Source: Erwinia endophytica (lineage in GTDB: Bacteria > Pseudomonadota > Gammaproteobacteria > Enterobacterales > Enterobacteriaceae). From it: a stretch of DNA of 64,000 bases. Every line of letters starts with the position of its first letter. The first letter of the stretch is position 1. The stretch spans positions 62,001 to 126,000 of the forward strand of contig NZ_RQVV01000022.1 of assembly GCF_009295515.1 (NCBI RefSeq), written 5' to 3'. The position numbers were made by a program, and so were the translations under genes. A model generated the notes under the pieces. It had not been told where the DNA came from. It did not search any database and saw only the letters and a list, made by a program, of their open reading frames with translations. Of the stretch, positions 26,126 to 36,740 are shown in pieces.

Positions 26126-27883
26126 ATGGCTGGACGAATTCCACGCGTATTTATCAATGACTTGCTGGCGCGCACGGACATCGTGGATCTTATCGATGCT
26201 CGCGTAAAGCTAAAAAAACAAGGCAAGAACTATCACGCGTGCTGTCCATTCCATAACGAAAAAACCCCTTCTTTCACCGTCAACGGTGAAAAACAGTTTT
26301 ACCACTGCTTTGGCTGTGGCGCACATGGTAATGCCATTGATTTTCTGATGAATTATGATCGTCTGGAATTCGTGGAAAGCATAGAGGAACTGGCCACATT
26401 ATATGGACTGGAAGTGCCGTATGAGAGCGGTACCGGCCCCAGCCAGTTTGAGCGTCACCAGCGACAGAGCCTGTATCAACTGATGAGCGGCCTGAGTGAT
26501 TTTTATCAACAGGCGCTTTCCGAGACCCAGGCATCGGCCGCGCGCGACTATCTCAACAAGCGTGGCCTGAGCGATGATGTTATCCGGCATTTTTCCATTG
26601 GCTTCGCGCCAGCAGGCTGGGACCATGCCCTGAAGCGATTTGGTCGCAACCCGGATGATCGAAAGGCGCTTGCCGATGCCGGAATGCTGGTCACCAATGA
26701 GCAGGGCCGGAGTTATGACCGTTTTCGCGAACGGATAATGTTTCCGATCCACGATAAGCGAGGACGGGTGATTGGTTTTGGTGGACGCGTATTGGGTGAC
26801 GCTCTCCCCAAATACCTTAACTCGCCGGAAACCGATATTTTCCATAAAGGCCGCCAGTTGTACGGCCTGTATGAAGCACAAAAGAAGCAACCTGAACCCG
26901 CGAAACTGCTGGTCGTTGAAGGTTATATGGACGTGGTGGCGCTGGCGCAATTTGGCATTGATTACGCGGTGGCTTCGCTCGGGACGTCCACCACGGCTGA
27001 ACATATTCAGTTGCTGTTCCGGACTACCGCAAATGTTATTTGTTGCTACGACGGGGATCGGGCGGGACGCGAAGCCGCCTGGCGGGCACTGGAAACAGCA
27101 TTACCTTACATGAATGACGGTCGTCAGCTACGCTTTATGTTTCTGCCTGACGGCGAAGATCCGGATACACTGGTGCGTAAAGAAGGGAAAGAGGCGTTTG
27201 AAGCCCGGATCGAGCAAGCTATGCCGCTCTCCGCTTTCCTGTTTGATACACTAATGCCGCAGGTGGATTTGCGCTCCCCCGATGGCCGCGCGCAGCTGAG
27301 TACGCTGGCAATACCGTTAATTAGCCAGGTCCCCGGCGAGACGTTGCGAATTTATTTACGTCAGGAATTGGGCAACAAATTGGGGATCCTGGACGATAGC
27401 CAGTTAGAAAAGCTGCTGCCCAAACAGGGAGAGAGTGTGAAATCACCCCCCCAGCCGCAGCTAAAACGTACAACCATGCGTATACTGATTGGGTTACTGA
27501 TTCAGAACCCGGCGCTGGCGGCGCTGGTACCGTCACTGGATGGTCTGGAGCATTCAGATATGGCTGGCTTTCCACTGTTTGTCGAGTTAGTGGGCACCTG
27601 CCTTGCCCAGCCCGGCCTGACCACCGGACAGCTACTGGAATTATATCGCGGAACAAAATTTAGCCAGAGCCTTGAAACTCTGGCCACATGGAACCACATG
27701 ATTGTAGAAGATGAAATGGAAACCATGTTTAAAGACGCGCTGGCCAGCATGTACGACGCGGCACTGGAGCGCCGGCTTGAAGAGTTGATTGCGCGCGCAC
27801 GGACGCAGGGACTGACACCAGAAGAACGAAAAGAAGTCAGTTCACTCAACCAGGTATTAGAGAAAAACAGAAACGCAAAATAA
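26126..27883 (+). CDS. dnaG: DNA primase
   Basis: A protein of 585 residues (E. coli 581). It makes RNA primers at the replication fork. The N-terminal CHC2 zinc finger is seen at CCPFHNEKTPSF and FYHCFGCGAHG (near 39-66), the TOPRIM domain at VVEGYMDVVAL (near 263) and YDGDRAGREA (near 307), and the C-terminal DnaB-binding helical domain from about 435. A proline/basic linker is present near 430. Confidence 0.98.
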   Translation: MAGRIPRVFINDLLARTDIVDLIDARVKLKKQGKNYHACCPFHNEKTPSFTVNGEKQFYHCFGCGAHGNAIDFLMNYDRLEFVESIEELATLYGLEVPYESGTGPSQFERHQRQSLYQLMSGLSDFYQQALSETQASAARDYLNKRGLSDDVIRHFSIGFAPAGWDHALKRFGRNPDDRKALADAGMLVTNEQGRSYDRFRERIMFPIHDKRGRVIGFGGRVLGDALPKYLNSPETDIFHKGRQLYGLYEAQKKQPEPAKLLVVEGYMDVVALAQFGIDYAVASLGTSTTAEHIQLLFRTTANVICCYDGDRAGREAAWRALETALPYMNDGRQLRFMFLPDGEDPDTLVRKEGKEAFEARIEQAMPLSAFLFDTLMPQVDLRSPDGRAQLSTLAIPLISQVPGETLRIYLRQELGNKLGILDDSQLEKLLPKQGESVKSPPQPQLKRTTMRILIGLLIQNPALAALVPSLDGLEHSDMAGFPLFVELVGTCLAQPGLTTGQLLELYRGTKFSQSLETLATWNHMIVEDEMETMFKDALASMYDAALERRLEELIARARTQGLTPEERKEVSSLNQVLEKNRNAK

Positions 27884-28148
27884 GCTCATTTTACTGAACA
27901 GCATACCGAAACCAGAGGCGTTATTGGCGTCGTCAGTTTTTATGCGCACTGCGCAGATAAAAAATGGCAAGCAAGATAGCCTCGGTCAGAATACCAAGCG
28001 GCTTAAGTGCCGATTATCCGCCAGATTGAGTCTGGCAGCCGCCATGATGGGCAGCGGCAATAAACCAACGCCCTCACTGTTATTGTTGGCTGCTTAGGCT
28101 TAGCCGACCGACACTAATCTAATTTAACAGAAGTGTGGATACCGTCTT

Positions 28149-29987
28149 ATGGAGCAAAACCCGCAGTCACAGCTGAAGCTACTTGTCACCCGTGGTAAGG
28201 AGCAAGGCTATCTGACCTATGCCGAGGTCAATGACCATCTGCCGGAAGATATCGTCGACTCCGATCAGATCGAAGACATCATCCAGATGATCAACGACAT
28301 GGGTATACAGGTAGTGGAAGAAGCACCTGATGCCGATGATCTGATGTTGAACGAGAACACGAGCGACACCGATGAGGATGCTGCCGAAGCCGCCGCTCAA
28401 GTGTTATCCAGCGTTGAATCGGAAATCGGACGTACCACTGACCCGGTGCGCATGTATATGCGCGAAATGGGGACCGTTGAACTATTGACGCGTGAAGGCG
28501 AAATCGACATCGCTAAGCGGATCGAAGACGGTATCAACCAGGTCCAGTGTTCCGTTGCTGAATACCCTGAAGCCATCACCTATTTATTGGAACAATACGA
28601 TCGCGTTGAAGCGGGTGAAGTCCGCCTGTCCGACATGATCGCTGGTTTTGTCGATCCGAACGCGGAAGAAGATATTGCCCCGACCGCCACGCACGTCGGC
28701 TCTGAACTCACTGAAGAGGAACGTGACGACGACGACGATGAAGAGTCTGATGACAGCAGCGCTGAAGATGACAATAGCATCGATCCGGAACTGGCCCGGG
28801 AGAAGTTTAACGACCTGCGGATACAGTACGAAAAAACCCGTACGGTTATCAAAGCTAAAGGACGCAGTCACGCCGACGCCATTAGCGAGATCCAGAATCT
28901 GTCCGATGTCTTCAAACAGTTCCGCCTGGTACCGAAGCAGTTCGACTACCTGGTGAACAGCATGCGTACCATGATGGACCGCGTCCGTACCCAGGAACGC
29001 ACCATCATGAAGTTGTGTGTTGAAACCTGTAAGATGCCGAAAAAGAACTTCATCACCTTGTTCACCGGTAACGAGACTAACGAAACCTGGTTCAAAACCG
29101 CTCAGGCAATGAACAAACCCTGGTCTGAAAAGCTGAAAGACGTCGCTGAAGATGTGCAACGCAGCCTGATGAAACTGTCGCAGATTGAGGAAGAAACCGG
29201 TCTGACCATTGAGCAGGTTAAAGACATCAACCGCCGCATGTCTATCGGTGAGGCGAAAGCGCGCCGGGCGAAGAAAGAGATGGTTGAAGCTAACTTACGT
29301 CTGGTTATTTCTATCGCCAAGAAATATACCAACCGTGGTCTGCAGTTCCTCGACCTGATTCAGGAAGGCAACATCGGTCTGATGAAAGCCGTGGATAAGT
29401 TTGAATATCGCCGCGGTTATAAATTCTCTACTTATGCTACATGGTGGATCCGTCAGGCGATTACCCGCTCCATCGCTGATCAGGCGCGTACCATCCGTAT
29501 TCCGGTGCATATGATTGAGACAATCAACAAACTCAACCGTATCTCGCGCCAGATGCTGCAAGAAATGGGCCGCGAACCAACGCCGGAAGAGTTGGCCGAA
29601 CGGATGTTAATGCCAGAAGATAAAATCCGCAAGGTGCTGAAAATCGCCAAAGAACCGATCTCTATGGAGACGCCGATTGGTGATGATGAAGATTCACATT
29701 TGGGCGATTTCATCGAAGATACCACTCTGGAGCTACCGTTGGACTCAGCGACTTCCGAGAGTCTGCGTTCAGCTACCCATGACGTACTGGCCGGTCTGAC
29801 CGCCCGTGAAGCGAAAGTACTGCGGATGCGTTTCGGTATTGATATGAACACTGACCATACGCTGGAAGAAGTCGGCAAACAGTTTGACGTTACCCGTGAG
29901 CGTATTCGTCAGATTGAAGCGAAGGCGCTGCGTAAACTGCGTCATCCAAGCCGTTCTGAAGTACTGCGTAGCTTCCTGGACGATTAA
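28149..29987 (+). CDS. rpoD: RNA polymerase sigma-70 factor RpoD
   Basis: A protein of 612 residues (E. coli 613). Region 1.1 is at the start, an acidic non-conserved domain lies near 185-215 ([14 protein letters not shown]), region 2 includes [35 protein letters not shown] and [10 protein letters not shown], and region 4 ends with [24 protein letters not shown] (DNA-binding helix). It is the housekeeping sigma factor. The 265-base space after dnaG probably holds its own promoters. Confidence 0.99.
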   Translation: MEQNPQSQLKLLVTRGKEQGYLTYAEVNDHLPEDIVDSDQIEDIIQMINDMGIQVVEEAPDADDLMLNENTSDTDEDAAEAAAQVLSSVESEIGRTTDPVRMYMREMGTVELLTREGEIDIAKRIEDGINQVQCSVAEYPEAITYLLEQYDRVEAGEVRLSDMIAGFVDPNAEEDIAPTATHVGSELTEEERDDDDDEESDDSSAEDDNSIDPELAREKFNDLRIQYEKTRTVIKAKGRSHADAISEIQNLSDVFKQFRLVPKQFDYLVNSMRTMMDRVRTQERTIMKLCVETCKMPKKNFITLFTGNETNETWFKTAQAMNKPWSEKLKDVAEDVQRSLMKLSQIEEETGLTIEQVKDINRRMSIGEAKARRAKKEMVEANLRLVISIAKKYTNRGLQFLDLIQEGNIGLMKAVDKFEYRRGYKFSTYATWWIRQAITRSIADQARTIRIPVHMIETINKLNRISRQMLQEMGREPTPEELAERMLMPEDKIRKVLKIAKEPISMETPIGDDEDSHLGDFIEDTTLELPLDSATSESLRSATHDVLAGLTAREAKVLRMRFGIDMNTDHTLEEVGKQFDVTRERIRQIEAKALRKLRHPSRSEVLRSFLDD

Positions 29988-30013
29988 TCCGTTCGCGTAA
30001 CAAGTAAAGTCAC

Positions 30014-30040
30014 AAGCCCTTGCATGCAAGGGCTTTTTTT
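30014..30040 (+). terminator. Rho-independent terminator of the rpsU-dnaG-rpoD operon
   Basis: AAGCCCTTGCATGCAAGGGCTT forms a perfect hairpin and is followed by a run of T. Confidence 0.92.
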
Positions 30041-30154
30041 ATGGCCTGCGGCATCAATGAATCTCACGCCCGCTCGCCATTGCACGTAGCCTGGCCCCGC
30101 CCCTACACCGCAACAAAATAATGTAATACTTCGCAACCACGCCCTACCAGGCGA

Positions 30155-30616
30155 TTACAAAACTTGCTGAATACCCCACATCGCCAGTGCATGATCTTCA
30201 TGAGAAGGCAGTCCGCTCACGGTGACCGCACCGATGATACCGCCGGAGACCAACAACAGCGGGAAACTGCCGCCGTGATCGGTATAGCGTTGTTGATCGA
30301 TAAAATTCATCGCTGCCATGCGTATTCCGGCAGCCTCATTACTCTCGCCAGTATAGAGCGAAGCGTGGCCGTTTCTCAGCACAGTATTACGCTTGCGGGC
30401 GATCCATTCCAGGTTCTCAGCGCTGGAACCGGGTAACGTAGATGTAAACAGGACCTGGCCAAAGGCATACACCTCAATAGCAATCGGGGCATTTTCCTGT
30501 ATTGCGCGCTGACGAATGGCGACACCAATCGTCCAGGCATCGGTAAAACTGAACCCGCTCAGGCGGACAAGTTTTTCTTGCTGCAACAGGGTTTCTGGGG
30601 TGGGAATAAGGGACAT
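30155..30616 (-). CDS. UPF0303 family protein (GlcG/HbpS-like fold)
   Basis: A protein of 153 residues. The arrangement HGGSFPLLLVSGGIIGAVTVSGLPSHEDHALAMWGI near the C-terminus is the signature of the UPF0303 group, related to DUF336 (GlcG/HbpS) proteins, some of which bind heme. The function in enterobacteria is not established. I chose the ATG at 30616 with GGAGAG upstream rather than one 33 bases earlier. It is convergent with rpoD and stands alone. Confidence 0.75.
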   Translation of the reverse strand: MSLIPTPETLLQQEKLVRLSGFSFTDAWTIGVAIRQRAIQENAPIAIEVYAFGQVLFTSTLPGSSAENLEWIARKRNTVLRNGHASLYTGESNEAAGIRMAAMNFIDQQRYTDHGGSFPLLLVSGGIIGAVTVSGLPSHEDHALAMWGIQQVL

Positions 30617-30899
30617 GCTGCTCTCCAAATGGGAATCATGGTGGAGCACTCAGCATAGTTAATTATTTTTTTCAAAAATGTAAATATGAAATTAAAATTT
30701 CATATTGAGAACGCGATCACCTTCTTAACCTTCTGCAAGGCCCGTCGCTGACAAAACGTGGGACCTGCACGCACTGACAGGGCAACGCGAACCGTCTCCC
30801 CGGAGGAAAAATGCATGACGCAACGATGAATCCAGTTTGCAACGAGGGAAAAGGAGAATAAATAATACGTCCCCCGCATCTGGCGGGGGACATAAAACA

Positions 30900-32051
30900 T
30901 TAGAAATCGTAGCGCAGGCGTACCAGGTTCATATCACCCAGGTTGTCAGTGCTGGAGGTGAAGACGTGCTCATAATCAACACGGAAGCCATAATCCAGTT
31001 TGAAAGACACCCCGACGCCGTTATCGATACGCTGGTAGTTGCGATCGTTAACATACTGCAGACGGTCGCCCATAAAGTAAGGCATCACGCTCTTAACCGC
31101 ATACTGACCAACCGGGATAGTGTAACCGGCAAAATATTCGATACCCCATGCATTACCCGCGAAGTAGTTATGCACATCAACTTTTTTGGTCGTCAGGAAG
31201 TTCTGGTAGTAGCCGCCACCAAAAGACAAGGTCCACTGGCCTGGCGTCCAGCTCAGAGCCGTACCGTAGATATTCTGGTTCCAGTTTTTGGAATCTTCTG
31301 TGCCAGGGTTACGCATATCCGCACGCGTGTAGTTCCATGCCGTACCCCAGGTCAGATCGTTCGTCAGGTGATAATCCACCCCCAGCGAGCCACCGCCCTT
31401 ACGCTTGTAGCGCAGGCCATTCCCCGGCAGGTATTCATTATCATCAAACAGGTAAGAGGCGTAGATATCCGCATCGCCGAAGGTGTTTTTGTATTTCAGC
31501 ATTTTACGAGAGCGATAGGATCCATCGTAGTCGCCGTTAATACCGTTGCCCGGTGCCTGAGCCACCATATCGTAATCCCAGGCGTCGGTTTTGACGCCAA
31601 CGACATCGTAGTAAACACTGTTCTGCTGACCAAAGGTCATTTTACCCCAGGTCTTGCTCTGGAAACCGGTATACAACATACGGCGGCTGGTGTTGTTTGC
31701 GCCTTGAGCATAGTGGTCATCCCAGTTAAACAGCGCCGGAATATTCACACCCAGTTCGTAGTAACCGACCCAGCTAATGTCATCAAACAGGTAATAATCA
31801 GCCGAGAAACGGAAACGGGTCCCCCCGTCGTAACCATTGCGTTTGTAAGAACCTTTATCACCATCCCCTGACATATCATTGAACTGTGGACGAATACTCC
31901 CCCCCACGGTGAAATTCAGGCGACTGAGTGGGTCACCCGGCTGAGGATCCGCCTTAAGTAACGTTATTTCAGCATGTGCAGCAAAAGACGCACTGCCCAC
32001 AGCCAGCCCCAGGCCAATGGCCTGAGATAAAACACGCATTTTTGTTAACAT
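30900..32051 (-). CDS. Outer-membrane porin
   Basis: A protein of 383 residues with a signal peptide (cut near AAHA-EI at 27), many amphipathic strands rich in Tyr, Trp and Gly (for example WVGYYELGV and YTGFQSKTWGKMTFGQQNSVYYDVVG) and a C-terminal Phe (LVRLRYDF), as needed for assembly by BAM. The GxxSxYYDVVG segment resembles general porins of the OmpC/OmpF superfamily, but I cannot place it in a named subgroup. The start at 32051 has AGGGAT upstream. The long upstream region suggests complex regulation. Confidence 0.8.
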   Translation of the reverse strand: MLTKMRVLSQAIGLGLAVGSASFAAHAEITLLKADPQPGDPLSRLNFTVGGSIRPQFNDMSGDGDKGSYKRNGYDGGTRFRFSADYYLFDDISWVGYYELGVNIPALFNWDDHYAQGANNTSRRMLYTGFQSKTWGKMTFGQQNSVYYDVVGVKTDAWDYDMVAQAPGNGINGDYDGSYRSRKMLKYKNTFGDADIYASYLFDDNEYLPGNGLRYKRKGGGSLGVDYHLTNDLTWGTAWNYTRADMRNPGTEDSKNWNQNIYGTALSWTPGQWTLSFGGGYYQNFLTTKKVDVHNYFAGNAWGIEYFAGYTIPVGQYAVKSVMPYFMGDRLQYVNDRNYQRIDNGVGVSFKLDYGFRVDYEHVFTSSTDNLGDMNLVRLRYDF

Positions 32052-32652
32052 TTTTGTATCCCTAGTGAAAAATTGCAACATAGTACCCTGCAAGATAATA
32101 TCCCGGGAGTTATGACAAAACGCGCATTTAAATGACCATTTAGTGCGACATTCCTAACGAAATGTTTAAGGAAATATTTCAAATGTAATTTTTAAACATG
32201 GTTATGAGCATTTAGTGCCTAATTTACGTGATGTCATACACAGAGTTATCTATCGCTTAACTCACCACCCTCGTTTAAATCTTATTTTTTTAACAAAAAA
32301 AATAAATGCAGTAGATTTCATGACATAGTCTGACAAAAGGTCTGCAAAGATTAGACACAAAAGAAGAACCTGCCGAGGTGAACACCATCCGAACAAATCC
32401 AGTTTTTCATGGTCTCCGTTGAAACAGCGGCCCTCATCCGATGGCGATCGCACCTTTGCGGTCAAGCAGCGTTAACATAAAACTCAACCGAACATAAACA
32501 GAATGCAATAAACCGGCCTGCCCACTCTCCCCGCCACTATCGCTGGATTGCCAGCGGTCATGCACTACGTTAAATTAATCCGCTTGCATCACGACTGTAA
32601 ACATCGCCAGCACCGGCCAGGGATTGTGCCACTTGAGGGTAAAAAAAAACCA
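32052..32652. other. Divergent intergenic region, porin and opgB
   Basis: About 600 bases without a supported gene. The half nearer the porin is A/T-rich and holds the CRP-like site listed separately. The rest, before opgB, shows no clear element. A short minus-strand frame at 32262-32465 has no coding character. Confidence 0.4.
32227..32242 (-). promoter_or_regulatory. Possible CRP site upstream of the porin
   Basis: On the minus strand TGTGTATGACATCACG matches eight of ten fixed bases of the CRP consensus (TGTGA, six bases, TCACA). It lies about 180 bases before the porin start, which suits carbon-regulated porins. Confidence 0.35.
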
Positions 32653-34947
32653 ATGAGTTCAGAATTGCTTTCACTAATTCTTTTTATCGCCTCGATAACG
32701 CTGTACACATGGAAGGCAGGCAAAAACAGACTGTGGTTTTCAGCCATATTACTGCTCCTCGTCGTTTATATTCTTTTGAATGCTTCAATGCTGGCGAGCA
32801 ATTATTTCACTGGCGACGGCATCAATGACGCGGTGATTTACACCATTACCAACAGCCTGAGCGGCGCGGGTGTCGGGAAATATATTCTGCCGGGTATCGG
32901 CCTTATTCTGGGGTTGGTTTTGCTGTTTGCTTTCCTCGCCTGGCTCCTGCGTCTGCGCAAAAACCATCATTACAGTATCCTGTACAGCATTCTGGCCCTG
33001 CTACTGGCTGTCTCCTCGATCAAAACCACCCCGGCTTATCGCCAGGTGACCAGCCTGATTAAATCGCAGACCGGGAAAGGCAATTCCGATTTTTACAGCT
33101 ATTATAAAACGCCGACCAAACAGATCAGCGGCAACAAACCGAATCTGGTTTACATCTATGCCGAGAGTCTGGAACGTACCTATTTCGATGAAAAAGCCTT
33201 CCCTGACCTCGCGCCTGAACTGAGTAAAATTAAAAACAACTCGCTGGACTTCAGCAATACTGAGCAATTGCCAGGCACCGAATATACCATCGCCGGAATG
33301 GTCGCCTCGCAATGTGGTATTCCTCTGTTTGCACCGTTTGACGGCAATGCTTCCAGCTCACTCTCGACGTTCTACCCGCAGGCTGTCTGCCTGGGGGACA
33401 TCCTGAAATCATCCGGCTACCAGAACTATTTCTATCAAGGGGCCAACCTGAGCTTTGCCGGTAAGGATCTGTTCCTCTCCTCGCACGGTTTCGACCATTT
33501 GTATGGCTTTAATGAGCTGAAAAGTGTGGTGAAAGACCCGAACTACCGCAATGACTGGGGTTGGTATGACGACACGCTGTTGGACCTGGTGTTTGATCAG
33601 TATCTGGAACTGGCTAAGCAAAACCGCCCTTTTGCACTGTTTGCACTAACGGTGGATACGCATCATCCTGACGGTTTTATTTCCCGTAGTTGTGATCGCA
33701 AAACGTACCCTTATGACGGTAAACCAAATAAGTCATTTGCAGCGGTGGCTTGTAGCCAGCAGCATATCGCCCGGCTTATCCAACGCATTCAGGCCACGCC
33801 TTACTTCAAAAACACCATTATTGTGGTCAGTTCCGATCATCTGGCCATGAACAATACCGCCTGGAAATACCTTAACCAGCATAATCGCCACGATCTGTTC
33901 TTCATGCTGCGTGGTGATGACGTCGCCAGCAAAGTGATCCCGGTGAAGCGCAGTACGCTGGACAACGGCGCCACGGTACTGGATGCGATGGGCGGTGATA
34001 ACTTTATCGGTCTGGGCCGCAGCAGTCTTTCCTCCACTTCGCTATCGACTACCTATATGAATATAAAAAAGAAAGTGAATGAGTGGAAACCGGATATCAT
34101 CAAGCTATGGAACTTCCCGAAAGCCATTTCTGACTACCAAATCGACACAGCGAAAAATACCTTCAGTTTCTCTGGCGTACATTTCAAGCTTCCGATGTTG
34201 TTGTCGGTCATGCCAAATAAAATTGAGCCCAAGTTTGATGTCTACCTGGCCTCACCGCTGAAGCAGCAGTTATCACACTTTGCCGCAGATGAAAAATTTG
34301 TCTGGATTGATCGCTGTTTCAAAATGGGTCATGTCTGGGACCCGAAGCTGGAACTGAATACTCATCTTTGCGTCGCCGACGGCACGCTCAACTCGCCGCC
34401 GACCATTGAACAAGTCAATCCCGGCGTCACACGGGGCCGTATCGCCTTTAAGAACACGGATCAACACAGTGACGCACAATATCAACGCACTGTCGCCCAG
34501 CTACGAATTGCCGATGATGACCTGAAATACACTTCAGACAGCATTCTGTTCGCTCTGCCAGGACTGCCGCAACAGGTGGCGAAAGTGACAGGGCTATCGT
34601 TTATTGAACCATGGGGTGGACGCTGGTCGGATGCCAATCTACAGCCAGAAGTCAGCCTTGAATATCAGCAGCCGCTCCCCGCTGAGTTTGAACTGGAGCT
34701 GACAGCCCGGGCCTTCGGCGCTAATAGCCAGCATCCGTTTACGATAAAAGTCGGCAACGTGACGCAGCAATTCAACCTGGACAAGACCGACAGCACGGTC
34801 AGGCTGCAATTCAGCAATCCGGAACAGGCGAGAACAATAGAGATCCGTCCTCCCACCCCGGAAGAAACATCTGAAGGAGCGATCGATGGCTTTGCGGCCC
34901 GCAAACTGGGGATCGGCCTTATCAGCCTGAAAGTATCCGCTAAATAA
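32653..34947 (+). CDS. opgB: Phosphoglycerol transferase I (OpgB/MdoB)
   Basis: A protein of about 764 residues, close to E. coli OpgB. Four N-terminal membrane helices are followed by a periplasmic sulfatase-fold domain with YIYAESLERTYFDEKAFPDL, QLPGTEYTIAGMVASQCGIPLFAPFDGN (the catalytic Thr region), TVDTHHPDGF and VSSDHLAMNNTAW. It transfers phosphoglycerol from phosphatidylglycerol to osmoregulated periplasmic glucans. The start MSSELLS at 32653 follows E. coli; an upstream in-frame ATG at 32548 would add 35 unrelated residues. GAGGG lies 13 bases before the chosen ATG. Confidence 0.93.
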   Translation: MSSELLSLILFIASITLYTWKAGKNRLWFSAILLLLVVYILLNASMLASNYFTGDGINDAVIYTITNSLSGAGVGKYILPGIGLILGLVLLFAFLAWLLRLRKNHHYSILYSILALLLAVSSIKTTPAYRQVTSLIKSQTGKGNSDFYSYYKTPTKQISGNKPNLVYIYAESLERTYFDEKAFPDLAPELSKIKNNSLDFSNTEQLPGTEYTIAGMVASQCGIPLFAPFDGNASSSLSTFYPQAVCLGDILKSSGYQNYFYQGANLSFAGKDLFLSSHGFDHLYGFNELKSVVKDPNYRNDWGWYDDTLLDLVFDQYLELAKQNRPFALFALTVDTHHPDGFISRSCDRKTYPYDGKPNKSFAAVACSQQHIARLIQRIQATPYFKNTIIVVSSDHLAMNNTAWKYLNQHNRHDLFFMLRGDDVASKVIPVKRSTLDNGATVLDAMGGDNFIGLGRSSLSSTSLSTTYMNIKKKVNEWKPDIIKLWNFPKAISDYQIDTAKNTFSFSGVHFKLPMLLSVMPNKIEPKFDVYLASPLKQQLSHFAADEKFVWIDRCFKMGHVWDPKLELNTHLCVADGTLNSPPTIEQVNPGVTRGRIAFKNTDQHSDAQYQRTVAQLRIADDDLKYTSDSILFALPGLPQQVAKVTGLSFIEPWGGRWSDANLQPEVSLEYQQPLPAEFELELTARAFGANSQHPFTIKVGNVTQQFNLDKTDSTVRLQFSNPEQARTIEIRPPTPEETSEGAIDGFAARKLGIGLISLKVSAK

Positions 34948-35067
34948 TTCTGGGCGGGACAACAGCGCCGGCGCATTGTCGAACCATGCTGGCGCCTGTT
35001 GCATTCCATGCTTTCACGCTAAAAAAGTCAGAAGACGTCTTTTTACTCCTGTTAAAAACAGATTACT

Positions 35068-36288
35068 ATGCGAGTACCTTTCTGCTCAATCTTGATGGAT
35101 ACCCATACGTTGAAATCCCTTGTTCACCGTCTGCTGACCCTGTTTGTTGTCGTCCTTCCGTTCTGTGAGATGAAGGCACAATCCGCCCCCGATCCACTGC
35201 TGGCCTCTCAAATTGTTGACCGCTACGCTCAGAGCATTTACGCCGATACCAAAGCCACGGGTATGGCAATGGTCGTCATTGACACCAACCAGCGCGTGTT
35301 TGCCAGCCAGGGATCGGTGAGTCCGGGCAGTCCCGTTCGTCCACATAAAGACTCGGTTATTCGTATTGCTTCCCTGACTAAACTAATGACCAGCGAATTG
35401 CTGGTCAAACTGGCGGAAAAAGGGGTGGTGCGTTTGGATGACCCATTGAGCAAATATGCGCCTCGTGGCTACAGCGTACCGAGCTATGCCGGGCAGACCA
35501 TCCGCCTGATCAACCTGGCAACCCATACCAGCGGCCTGCCGCGCGAGCAGCCTGGCGGCAAAGCACACCGCCCGGTGTTTGTCTGGCCGACCCATAACCA
35601 ACGCTGGAACTGGCTTAATAGTGCACATCTGAAAATTGAGCCCGGAACCGAGGCGTCCTATTCGAACCTTGGATTCGATCTGCTGGGTGATGCGCTGTCG
35701 CATGCTGCTGGCGTACCTTACCCAGCCCTGTTGCAACGCGAGATAACCCGTCCGCTGGGGATGAAGGACACCACTTTTACGCCTTCGCCCGAACAGTGTT
35801 CCCGGTTGATGGTGGCAGAAAAAGGCGCCAGCCCCTGTATCAACACGCTGGCGGCAATTGGTAGCGGCGGGCTCTACTCCACACCGGATGATATGGGCCG
35901 TTGGATGCAGCAGTTCCTCTCTTCGGATGTCCATGCCCGCTCATCGCAGGCAGACCGTATCCAGACCATGATTTATCAACGTAACCAACTGACTAAGATC
36001 AGCGGCATGGATGTGCCAGGTAAAGCTTCGGCACTGGGCATGGGCTGGGTCTATCTGGCTCCGCAAGACGGGCGGCCCGGCATTATCCAGAAAACCGGCG
36101 GCGGTGGCGGTTTTATCACCTATATCGCGATGGTTCCACAATACAGCGTGGGGGCATTTATCGTGGTGACGCGTTCCTCCCAGACCCATTTCAAAGCGAT
36201 GAGCGATGGGATTAACAATCTGCTCACCGAGCTGATTGGTAATACGCCGGGCAGTGCGCACCTGGCCGCCAGTATTATGTCAAATTAA
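35068..36288 (+). CDS. ampH: Penicillin-binding protein AmpH (D-alanyl-D-alanine carboxypeptidase/endopeptidase)
   Basis: A protein of up to 406 residues of the class C beta-lactamase family. The catalytic SLTK (SxxK) lies in RIASLTKLMTSELLVKL near residue 100, YSN in ASYSNLGFDLLGDAL near 195, and the KTG-like QKTGGGGG near 345. The segments HTSGLPREQPGGKAHRPVFVWPT and TTFTPSPEQCSRLMVAEKGASPC match E. coli AmpH closely. It acts in the periplasm on peptidoglycan. The signal peptide begins near the second ATG (35095), and neither start has a good ribosome site, so the exact start is uncertain. Confidence 0.9.
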   Translation: MRVPFCSILMDTHTLKSLVHRLLTLFVVVLPFCEMKAQSAPDPLLASQIVDRYAQSIYADTKATGMAMVVIDTNQRVFASQGSVSPGSPVRPHKDSVIRIASLTKLMTSELLVKLAEKGVVRLDDPLSKYAPRGYSVPSYAGQTIRLINLATHTSGLPREQPGGKAHRPVFVWPTHNQRWNWLNSAHLKIEPGTEASYSNLGFDLLGDALSHAAGVPYPALLQREITRPLGMKDTTFTPSPEQCSRLMVAEKGASPCINTLAAIGSGGLYSTPDDMGRWMQQFLSSDVHARSSQADRIQTMIYQRNQLTKISGMDVPGKASALGMGWVYLAPQDGRPGIIQKTGGGGGFITYIAMVPQYSVGAFIVVTRSSQTHFKAMSDGINNLLTELIGNTPGSAHLAASIMSN

Positions 36289-36740
36289 TGCCCTTCCCCG
36301 GTGATAAGCGTCAATGATTACCGGGTATATACCAATATGTAAATTTTGATTGTCTTGATGCGGTAATGGATCATTAAGGTGCATTCCGCACTGTAGACGA
36401 ACACATCATCATGTCTTGCGGTCCTTTTTCCAGCATAATGCACTATTCCCCAGCATTATCCTCTCTGCTCCACCACACTATTTTTGACAAAAAATTTCCA
36501 TACGTTTCGTTATTCACTCCAAATAATTCCAGTCAAGAAAAGGCAGCAATAAAGAACCTTCTCAGCAACAAGAATAAACACAATGAAGCAGGGAAATGGG
36601 GGCAGCCAACACACTGACAACCTGACGTATGTCGGCCCGTTTATTCTGGCACAAAATATGCTTTATCCCCTGTCTGCGCAACACAATATAAGAATGGTTT
36701 GTCCAATAAATCAGCCACGTTATCACAACATGAGGTTCTT
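36289..36740. other. Intergenic region before the APC transporter
   Basis: About 450 bases with no supported gene. CCCGGTGAT and ATTACCGGG just after ampH can form a small hairpin (36297-36325). Two short frames (36411-36617 and 36583-36771) lack ribosome sites and coding character. Confidence 0.4.

Noticed and set aside
30837-31871. A 344-codon plus-strand frame opposite the porin
   Set aside because: The minus-strand porin has signal peptide, beta strands and terminal Phe; the plus frame mirrors it and has no domain.
32262-32465. A 67-codon minus-strand frame upstream of the porin
   Set aside because: No ribosome site and no similarity that I recognise; composition changes along its length as in non-coding DNA.
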